From the NCBI GenBank assembly GCA_017445115.1, contig JAFSUU010000052.1, positions 1-36,385 on the forward strand: a stretch of DNA of 36,385 bases, given 5' to 3'. Of the stretch, positions 30,804 through 36,385 are shown in pieces. Both the position numbers and the translations under genes were made by a program. The stretch is from Clostridia bacterium (GTDB lineage: Bacteria > Bacillota_A > Clostridia > Oscillospirales > CAG-272). The notes under the pieces are model-generated. The model was not told the origin of the DNA, did no database searches, and saw only the letters and a list, made by a program, of their open reading frames with translations. Within the stretch, counting starts at the first letter, position 1. Every line of letters starts with the position of its first letter.

Positions 30804-32999
30804 TTATAGCTGCTTTTCAGATACGGTCAGTTCGCCGTTGCCGATCCGCTCATACAGCTTTTCTTTGGGTATCGGTTTGCCGAACAGATAGCCCTGGAGA
30901 CGGCTGCAGCCGATCTTGTCGAGGAAGTCCGCCTGCGCCTCCGTTTCGACTCCTTCCGTAAGCGTGAGCATATTGATCCTGTTTGCCATCTGTACTATGC
31001 AGTCTATCAGGACTCTCGATTTTTCGCTGCTTTCAAAGTTGGACAGAAAACGCATATCGATCTTGATGACGTCAAACTGATAATCCTTCAGGACGTTGAG
31101 GGAAGAATATCCGCTTCCGAAGTCGTCGAGCCACAGCGAGTAGCCGAGTTCTTTTATGCGGTTCATCGCCTCATTGAGTTTCGAGAAGTTGTCTGTGAGA
31201 GCGCTCTCCGTCACTTCGACGTGGATAAGGTTTTTTGAAATACCGTATTTAGAAACGATGTTTTCAAGCTCTCCGACCGCATCCATCAGCTCAAAGTCGA
31301 GCCTTGAGAAGTTGAGCGATACCGGGACCACCGGTTTGCCTTCGTCTATCGCCGCTTTTATGTCTCTGCACACGGAGTCAAAGATCGACTTATCGAGCTT
31401 GTGTATAAGACGGTATTCTTCGAGGACCGGTATAAATTCGCCCGGGAAGAGCTGACCGTATACCGGGTCCATCCAGCGCGCGAGCGCCTCGCAGCCGCAA
31501 AGCTCTTCCGTATCAGACCATACGACCGGCTGATAGAAGGGAACTATCCAACCGTTTTCAACGGCGTTATCAATATTGTTGACGATATACAGTCTCTTGT
31601 GATACGCTTCGCTCATTGTCTTGTCATACTCGGCGTAGATCGTCTGGAAGCGGTTTTTGATAAGGTGAGCGGCGTAACGCGCTCTGTCGATAGCGAGACG
31701 CGGATCTTCTCTGTCGGCGCTCAGGTGATACGCGCCGCAGTTGATTCCGAGCAGGATCTCGTCGTCGTAATCATGAACTATTGTGTTCAGCGCGTTCAGT
31801 CTTTTTTCAAGGTCTGACGTCTTTGTAAAGATCACAAAATGGTCGTCGGCCTGACGGGCGCAGAGAGAATCGCTGAAGATGTTTGAAACGTTGTTTCCGA
31901 GCGAGATCAGGAACTTATCGCCGGCTTCAAATCCTCTCTGATCGTTGAAGGCTTTGAAGTTGTGAACGTCAAGGAACAGGAAGACGTTTTCGCTGATGTT
32001 TTCATCCGGAAGGTTTTTGATCCTGTCTTTTGCGAGCTCTGAAAAATAGTTGAAGTTATACATCCCGGTGAGCACGTCTTCTTTAGCGCTTTTTTCAAGC
32101 GCTTTTGCTTTTTTCGCTTCGCTCAGACGTCCGTGGTAAATCGCGAAACAGATCGTGGCAAGCGAGATAAAGAACGTGACGTAGTTAACTGAGTCGCCGG
32201 ATATGATCTTCTGCGTCGTGCCGCTGATGACGATTTCCTGTGCCTGGAACGTCAAGCCGTTCTGGAAAGTGAGCAGTATTTCGTAGAATCCGAGGAAACT
32301 TGCTCCGAGGATAAGGATCGTTATGTAAGGACGGTAGATCAGCAGACAGCCGACGTAAAATACCATCGTCAGGAAGCAGATTATCTCTTTCCCGCCCCAG
32401 AAGTCGCTGTATGATACGAAGACGCCGAAAGCGAGGCAGACGAGCGTAAAGGAAGTGATCGTCACGTGTTCCAGAATGACGATTCTTTTCTTCTTAAGGT
32501 ATCTGAAAAGTGCGTAAGTCAGGATCGCCGCGCCGATTACGAACAGCAGAACGTAAATTGATACGAGCATTGTGTTCATGATATTCGCCATCACCGGCGT
32601 CACGGAATCGCTGACCTTCGTGAACGTTTCGAGAGACAGCACCCCGGTATACAAAATGCATGCCGCACCGATCACGCACAGCGTTATGAAACGTCCTTTG
32701 GACAGTTCTTTGTTTTTCTGGAATATGCAGAACAGCATAACTCCGAGCCCGATCAGCAAAAACAGCCAGTATTTTGATGTATACTTAACGATCAGCTCGA
32801 ACAGATCTCCGCCCGCCTGATATTTGGGTACGATCTTTGAATACGTCTGCCGGATAAGCATCCAGATCTCCAGCAGAACGACGATCCCGCCCATATAGCT
32901 GCTGCTGCGGATATTCGATTCATGCAAATATTCGTTTTCATATTTGCTCAGTTTTTCAAAACCCAGAACGTGAGAGATCAAATGTAAAGCTTTTGTCAT
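30804..32999 (-). CDS. Membrane c-di-GMP phosphodiesterase (multi-TM sensor, degenerate GGDEF, intact EAL)
   Basis: 731 aa. The N-terminal 290 residues contain about eight TM helices. The GGDEF domain has the signature replaced by ADDHF (384-388, in ARQADDHFVIF), so cyclase activity is not expected; it may bind GTP allosterically. The EAL domain is complete: CEALARW (Glu 504), SLNFSRLDF (Asn 563), HVEVTES (Glu 595), WLDDFGSGYSSL (Asp 625-626), IKIDMRF (Lys 646) and TEGVETEAQ (Glu 682). It should hydrolyse c-di-GMP to pGpG. SD AGGAGTGAT. It is the functional opposite of the diguanylate cyclase at 4.9-6.5 kb. Confidence 0.94.
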   Translation of the reverse strand: MTKALHLISHVLGFEKLSKYENEYLHESNIRSSSYMGGIVVLLEIWMLIRQTYSKIVPKYQAGGDLFELIVKYTSKYWLFLLIGLGVMLFCIFQKNKELSKGRFITLCVIGAACILYTGVLSLETFTKVSDSVTPVMANIMNTMLVSIYVLLFVIGAAILTYALFRYLKKKRIVILEHVTITSFTLVCLAFGVFVSYSDFWGGKEIICFLTMVFYVGCLLIYRPYITILILGASFLGFYEILLTFQNGLTFQAQEIVISGTTQKIISGDSVNYVTFFISLATICFAIYHGRLSEAKKAKALEKSAKEDVLTGMYNFNYFSELAKDRIKNLPDENISENVFLFLDVHNFKAFNDQRGFEAGDKFLISLGNNVSNIFSDSLCARQADDHFVIFTKTSDLEKRLNALNTIVHDYDDEILLGINCGAYHLSADREDPRLAIDRARYAAHLIKNRFQTIYAEYDKTMSEAYHKRLYIVNNIDNAVENGWIVPFYQPVVWSDTEELCGCEALARWMDPVYGQLFPGEFIPVLEEYRLIHKLDKSIFDSVCRDIKAAIDEGKPVVPVSLNFSRLDFELMDAVGELENIVSKYGISKNLIHVEVTESALTDNFSKLNEAMNRIKELGYSLWLDDFGSGYSSLNVLKDYQFDVIKIDMRFLSNFESSEKSRVLIDCIVQMANRINMLTLTEGVETEAQADFLDKIGCSRLQGYLFGKPIPKEKLYERIGNGELTVSEKQL

Positions 33000-33237
33000 G
33001 ATATCACTCCTGCTTTCTCTTTTGAGAACTGGTATATAATATCCGAGAGTGTGAGTTTTCTTAGTGCCGAACGCTTTTAGCTGTAAAGCTGAAGGCGCTT
33101 ATTATTAATGTGATGATTCATTATATCATATATATTCCGGTAATTCAATGCAATTATGAAACAAATTACAAAAAACACCTTTTCTGTCGTTTATGACAAA
33201 TCGCCGGAGTACGCTTTGCAGACGAAAATATCCGAAA
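33000..33237. other. Intergenic region upstream of the EAL gene
   Basis: Contains the EAL gene's SD and an imperfect inverted repeat around the AGCTTTACAGCT segment (about 33075-33105). There is no convincing -35/-10 pair and no coding potential. Confidence 0.4.
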
Positions 33238-33446
33238 TCAGCCGATCATCATAACAAGTTCTGTCTCGTCTTCGTCTTCGTTTCCGGTGGCGGTAAATCC
33301 TTTTTTCTCGTATAGCTTTCTTGCGGTATTATTATCCTTATTGCAGGTCAGGGCAACTCTGTCCGAATTTCCGAACGGCTTTGTACGGATATATTCGATC
33401 ACTCTGTCAAGTGCCATTTGAAATTAAGCAAATAGTTTTTCGGCAT
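33238..33446 (-). pseudogene. GNAT acetyltransferase remnant (internal deletion and frameshift)
   Basis: A promoter, the SD GAGGAAG and an ATG (33444-33446) lead into MPKNYLLNFK, which then runs out of frame. The C-terminal third of a GNAT follows in another frame: MALDRVIEYIRTKPFG, VALTCNKDNNTARKLYEKKG, then ETELVMMIG and a stop. The central part with the acetyl-CoA loop is missing. The C-terminal piece (59 codons from 33417) has no SD of its own. This fits a deletion between the N-terminal codons and the acetyl-CoA region, next to the hairpin array. Confidence 0.75.
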
Positions 33447-33466
33447 ATTATCACTTCCTCACGATT

Positions 33467-33495
33467 ATTGTAGCACAAATTTATTCAAAAATCAA
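33467..33495 (-). promoter_or_regulatory. Promoter of the decayed GNAT gene
   Basis: Minus strand TTGATT, 17-nt spacer, TACAAT. The -35 hexamer touches the first hairpin of the adjacent array. Confidence 0.6.
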
Positions 33496-33677
33496 CGGCG
33501 TCAGCCGTTGTATATCATCAAGGCGTAGCCTTGTATATCATCAATTCCGCAGGAATTGTATCTCATCAAGCCGCAGGAAGAATACACGCTGACGCGTGAT
33601 GATATACAACGCGCTTTGCGCGTTGATGATATACAGCCCTTGCGGGCTGATGATATACCAAGCCTGCGGCTTGGATA
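33493..33677. repeat. Second mini-hairpin array with mirror-inverted spacers
   Basis: Hairpins CAACGGC/GCCGTTG, CAAGGC/GCCTTG and CAATTCC/GGAATTG are separated by TATATCATC. A degenerate central unit follows (33565-33597). Then CAACGCG/GCGCGTTG, CAGCCC/GGGCTG and CCAAGCC/GGCTTGG are separated by GATGATATA, the reverse complement. The hairpin sequences differ while the spacer is constant, the same plan as the array at 11.2-11.5 kb with another spacer word. A reading frame through it is a by-product. With the hairpin to its right and the putative peptide, this fills the 440-bp stretch before the AAA+ gene. Confidence 0.8.
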
Positions 33678-33821
33678 AACAAATAAACCGCTTTTGTCCG
33701 GTAGACAAAAGCGGTTTATTTGTTGTATAAGAGCGCCTAAAAGTACCAAAAACGAGCTAAGAACAGCAAAAAGTATACCGACGAATATATCAGTTGCACA
33801 TTTATTATGCTTGTTTTCCAA
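33501..33821 (-). CDS. Putative small membrane peptide next to the array (uncertain)
   Basis: The first 35 codons, from an ATG at 33819-33821, encode a plausible single-TM peptide (MENKHNKCATDIFVG, then ILFAVLSSFLVLLGALIQQ). The remaining 70 residues are translation through the large hairpin and the array and carry no protein-like signal. No clear SD is present. It could be a real small protein whose stop was lost when the array inserted, or an accidental frame. Confidence 0.3.
   Translation of the reverse strand: MENKHNKCATDIFVGILFAVLSSFLVLLGALIQQINRFCLPDKSGLFVYPSRRLGISSARKGCISSTRKARCISSRVSVYSSCGLMRYNSCGIDDIQGYALMIYNG
33678..33724. repeat. 21-bp perfect hairpin at the array's right edge
   Basis: Arms of 21 bp (core AAACCGCTTTTGTC / GACAAAAGCGGTTT) around the 5-nt loop CGGTA. 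The right part GGTAGACAAAAG recurs in the hairpin at 35691-35724 beside the recombinase gene. Confidence 0.8.
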
Positions 33822-33861
33822 ATTGCGGTAGTCAATCTTTTCTGAGCATAAGATTGAAAAA

Positions 33862-33880
33862 GACGCAGAACCGTCCCCTG
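33862..33880. repeat. REP-like GGGACGGTTCTG word
   Basis: The minus strand reads CAGGGGACGGTTCTGCGTC just downstream of the AAA+ gene. This resembles the GGGACGGTTCTGTGTC words seen around REP-associated transposases in Firmicutes. Only one copy is present here, so the assignment is weak. Confidence 0.3.
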
Positions 33881-33884
33881 CCTT

Positions 33885-35273
33885 TTATAAAATATCATCC
33901 ACTGTAATAATAGAGATATTCTCCTCCGTTAAATTCTGATTGTTTACTAATCGATTTGCTTGTTTTGTTACTGCTTTTTCAAAAAGATTTCTTACAAAGC
34001 GAGCATTTGAAAAGCTTTCTTCTTTGTTGGAACAAATGTCAATAAAATATTTTTTAAGGAAAACTTCACAATTACTTGCAAGTGAGTATCCAGTATCGTC
34101 GCAAAACTTTTTAAATATTGCTAATAATTCTTCTTCATTGTAATCATCAAAGAGAATAAACTTGTTAAATCGAGATTTTAACCCTGGGTTAGATTTCAAG
34201 AATTCTTCCATAAGTTTGGGATAACCTGCAACAATTACAACTAAATCGTTCCGATTATCTTCCATTTCTTTTAAAAGCGTTTCTACGGCTTCTATTCCAT
34301 AATCAGAATCGCCTTTATTAGCTGTAAGGGAATAAGCTTCGTCAATAAATAAAACCCCACCTTTGGCTTTATTTATGGTTTCTTTGACTTTTAACGCGGT
34401 TTGTCCAACATATCCCCCTACAAGCCCCGACCTATCCACTTCAACCAAATGCCCTTTTGACAATAATCCTAATTCGCGATATATTCTTGACAATAATCTA
34501 GCAACTGTTGTTTTTCCCGTGCCTGGATTGCCATAAAACACAAGATGCAAAGACAACGGAAAAGTTTTGAGCCCTTTTTCTTCTCTTATTTTTCGTATTT
34601 GTAATAGATTAATAAGAGATTTAACATCATTTTTTACACTTTTTAGACCTATCAAAGAATCTAATTCTTCAAGCAATTGGTTTAGTGTTTGCTCACGTTC
34701 GATTATTTGATTATCTTCACTTTCTTCGTCCTCAAATGAATAGTTCTCTTCAGCACAGAAATCTATGTCTATATCATACCAATAATCTAAATTATTATTA
34801 ATATAATATATTATTCTACTAATACTTGATGTAAATACGCAAATCTCATCATGCGTAATTTCATTATCACAAGCCAAAAGCTCTTTACCTAAATAGTAAA
34901 ATAGCTGTGCAGTTGTTCCAGCAAGAGACTTAACGTTATCAGTATGCTTATATACTATGTTGTCGTAGATCACTAATAGTTTTATTGTTGGCGGAACGTC
35001 AGTTAATATATCAAAATACACTTCTTTGATAAATCTTTCATAAAATTCGGCATTAAAATTGTTATCTAAATAAACATTTAAAAAGTCAACTTCTTCTTGG
35101 GTTATTGTTCCATCTGATTTTGATAAATGAGATATGTACATTACTAATTCCAAACGTAAAGCTTCGCGTAATGGATCATCGATTATGTTTGCTTCTAATA
35201 ATTTGAGTAAATCATCATATGCATCACACATTTTGTAAACAATGTTGATTAATTCTTTAATATGATCTTTCAT
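33885..35273 (-). CDS. CbxX/SpoVK-type AAA+ ATPase with N-terminal TerB-like domain
   Basis: 462 aa. The N-terminal half (about 30-160) contains two acidic TerB-like motifs, SKSDGTITQEEVDFL (51-65) and ACDNEITHDEICVF (134-147). After an acidic linker comes a single AAA+ module: LDSLIGLKSVKNDVKSLINL, Walker A GNPGTGKTT (248-256), pore-like GLVGGYVGQT, Walker B GVLFIDEAYSL (306-316), sensor 1 VVIVAGYP and Arg finger GLKSRFN. Relatives include CbbX/Rubisco activase, SpoVK and EccA, which remodel protein complexes. The gene is distinctly AT-rich with AT-ending codons, unlike the rest of the window, and has no functional partner beside it: a likely acquired gene. SD AGGAAG. A stress or defence role is possible but unproven. 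Confidence 0.88.
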   Translation of the reverse strand: MKDHIKELINIVYKMCDAYDDLLKLLEANIIDDPLREALRLELVMYISHLSKSDGTITQEEVDFLNVYLDNNFNAEFYERFIKEVYFDILTDVPPTIKLLVIYDNIVYKHTDNVKSLAGTTAQLFYYLGKELLACDNEITHDEICVFTSSISRIIYYINNNLDYWYDIDIDFCAEENYSFEDEESEDNQIIEREQTLNQLLEELDSLIGLKSVKNDVKSLINLLQIRKIREEKGLKTFPLSLHLVFYGNPGTGKTTVARLLSRIYRELGLLSKGHLVEVDRSGLVGGYVGQTALKVKETINKAKGGVLFIDEAYSLTANKGDSDYGIEAVETLLKEMEDNRNDLVVIVAGYPKLMEEFLKSNPGLKSRFNKFILFDDYNEEELLAIFKKFCDDTGYSLASNCEVFLKKYFIDICSNKEESFSNARFVRNLFEKAVTKQANRLVNNQNLTEENISIITVDDIL

Positions 35274-35505
35274 TTTCGCTTCCTATTTACCCTTTCTAGT
35301 TTAATTTTGTATAGTCTAAAAAAATGAGGCATTCATTAAATTGGATATACTCATAAAGATAATGCTGTTTCTTGCGATTTTAGAAATATTATGCGGTTAT
35401 TATCAATCATTATAGTCTATTAATTCCTTTTTATCATATTTATCTCCCGATTAAAAAAGTGCGCAGCCGAAGCCACGCACCGAAAAACGCACAACTCCGA
35501 TTGCT

Positions 35506-35612
35506 GCGACACAACTTTCGACAAACCACAAGAGAATGCGAAACTGGAGAATGCGTTTTTACCAAAAGATAAAAACACTTCTCCTGCGGTTTGCCATATT
35601 TAGTTGTGTCGC
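35506..35612. repeat. Nested stem-loop structure upstream of the AAA+ gene
   Basis: Outer arms GCGACACAACT/AGTTGTGTCGC, then CAAACC/GGTTTG, then an inner hairpin GGAGAA(tgc)GTTTTTA / TAAAAAC(ac)TTCTCC. A 9-bp direct repeat GAGAATGCG lies inside. A 62-codon minus frame through it (35440-35628) looks like chance. Candidate non-coding RNA, element end or recombination site. The rest of the 326-bp stretch holds the AAA+ gene's SD and AT-rich sequence. Confidence 0.55.
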
Positions 35613-36385
35613 AAGTCCATTTTAACACAAAAGGAGAAAAAAAGCAATAGAATTATTCGTTTTACCCGAAATCGTCCCAAAACCACGAAAAAACGCCTTT
35701 TGCTGTGGTAGACAAAAGGCGTTTCTTTTATGGTGGAGGCGCGGGCTTCAAAGTCGAACACCTCCACATCGTCCCCTTCGTAAGTCTCGACGCCGTTCAC
35801 AAAGTCATAGGAGACGGCGCCGGCGTCGCCGGTATAATTGCAAACGATCTTCAGGTGGTCGTCGTACAGATAGACGGCCGAGATGAACACGTCGATGAAG
35901 GCGCTGACATAGCGCGGGTCTGTCATGCTTCCTTCACGAAACTGCTCCAGCCAGAAGGTCAACTGGTCGCGCGTCAGCTGCGGCTGCTGGATCTTCTCCT
36001 CGTCGATCGCGATCTCCAATTCCGACCGGCGTCCCTCCAGCTCGTCGAGGCGCTGCTTCGTGCTGGGCGTGATGATGCCCTGCTCGATCGCCCGGATCAT
36101 GTTCGCGATCGCCTTCTTGACCTCGGCCAGCTCGTTCTCGAAGCCACGGAGGACGCTGTCGTCCTTCTCCCGCTCCTGAAGCTCCAGAGCGGCATCAACT
36201 ATCAAGGAGATCATCTCGTCGCTCAGGCAGCGCTCCCGCGTCTCTCTGACGACGAGCTCCTCGATCCAGTCCTTCCGGACCTGCTTCTTTTTGCAGGCCC
36301 TCTCGCGCTTCCGCTTCACGCAGTTATAATAATAAAACTTTTTCCCGGTTTTACTGGTCCCGCTCTCGCCGACCATCGCGCTGCC
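35600..36385 (-). CDS. Large serine recombinase, C-terminal part (N-terminus beyond window)
   Basis: 261 residues visible, open at the window edge. It begins in the recombinase zinc beta-ribbon (GSAMVGESGTSKTGKKFYYY, NCVKRKRERACKKK), followed by the long coiled-coil region (ALELQEREKDD, FENELAEVKKAIANMIRAIE, QRLDELEGRRSELEIAIDEE), then LTFWLEQFREGSMTDPRYVS, FIDVFISAVYLYDDHLKIV and CNYTG, as in phage and ICE integrases of the large serine family. The catalytic domain is not in view. The last 40 residues after EARASTIKE are read through a 12-bp hairpin and look unlike the family, so the native 3' end may be lost. GC content and codon use differ sharply from the AT-rich AAA+ gene next to it. Confidence 0.88.
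   Translation of the reverse strand, partial: GSAMVGESGTSKTGKKFYYYNCVKRKRERACKKKQVRKDWIEELVVRETRERCLSDEMISLIVDAALELQEREKDDSVLRGFENELAEVKKAIANMIRAIEQGIITPSTKQRLDELEGRRSELEIAIDEEKIQQPQLTRDQLTFWLEQFREGSMTDPRYVSAFIDVFISAVYLYDDHLKIVCNYTGDAGAVSYDFVNGVETYEGDDVEVFDFEARASTIKETPFVYHSKRRFFVVLGRFRVKRIILLLFFSFCVKMDLRHN
35691..35724. repeat. 12-bp hairpin sharing a core with the 33.7-kb hairpin
   Basis: AAACGCCTTTTG / CAAAAGGCGTTT with a 10-nt loop, read through by the recombinase frame. It shares GGTAGACAAAAG and the overall design with the hairpin at 33678-33724, so the AAA+ gene is bracketed by two related hairpins. Confidence 0.6.

Noticed and set aside
33493..33677. Possible CRISPR or simple tandem repeat at the second array
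   Set aside because: Same reasons: variable segments are perfect palindromes and the spacer inverts at the centre.
35440..35628. 62-codon minus-strand frame
   Set aside because: It coincides with the nested stem-loop and has no SD or similarity to a known family.

Overview
The window looks like chromosome from an anaerobic, Gram-positive, Clostridia-type bacterium, probably an uncultured gut or rumen Oscillospirales-like lineage. The evidence is an oxygen-independent class III ribonucleotide reductase, a complete [FeFe]-hydrogenase maturation set (HydE, HydG, HydF and a TM1266-type regulator), L-lactate dehydrogenase, a sortase-type surface clostripain protease, GGAGG-type ribosome binding sites and many near-consensus TTGACA-N17-TATAAT promoters. 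The genus is inference. No tRNA, rRNA or CRISPR array was seen.

Layout. 1-2.7 kb: 3' part of nrdD with a fused glutaredoxin-like domain, then a thioredoxin-reductase-like flavoprotein. 2.7-6.6 kb (minus): an exported DnaJ-type cysteine-rich membrane protein, a small zinc-ribbon membrane lipoprotein and a Cache-HAMP-GGDEF diguanylate cyclase. 6.7-10.2 kb: ung diverging from a YtrA-type GntR / ABC ATPase / permease / lipoprotein operon. 10.4-13.8 kb: a membrane protein, a palindromic mini-hairpin array, an XRE regulator and an amidohydrolase. 13.9-19.3 kb (minus): the hydrogenase-maturation operon, transcribed from a consensus promoter through an apparent attenuator, with a glycosyltransferase at its end. 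19.3-22.3 kb: ldh (minus, candidate Rex site) and a two-component system (plus). 22.4-25.3 kb (minus): a lipoprotein, then three consecutive GNAT acetyltransferases, a 60-aa protein and a membrane protein behind a multi-hairpin leader. 25.4-33 kb (minus): a 1216-aa clostripain-family surface protease, an AraC/GyrI-like regulator, a DUF3784-like protein and a membrane EAL phosphodiesterase. 33-36.4 kb: a decayed GNAT gene, a second mini-hairpin array, an AT-rich TerB/AAA+ ATPase gene and the end of a large serine recombinase, together an accessory island.

How genes connect. NrdD, its fused redoxin and the neighbouring TrxB-like enzyme form a plausible electron path for anaerobic dNTP synthesis. 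HydEFG build the H-cluster, but the hydrogenase itself is outside the window. The diguanylate cyclase and the EAL protein make and degrade c-di-GMP. The least explained structures are two mini-hairpin arrays of the same grammar (11.2-11.5 kb and 33.5-33.7 kb), whose spacer words flip orientation at mid-array so that each could fold as one branched fishbone; the attenuator ahead of the hydrogenase-maturation operon; and a five-cysteine tail in the -1 frame after the clostripain gene.
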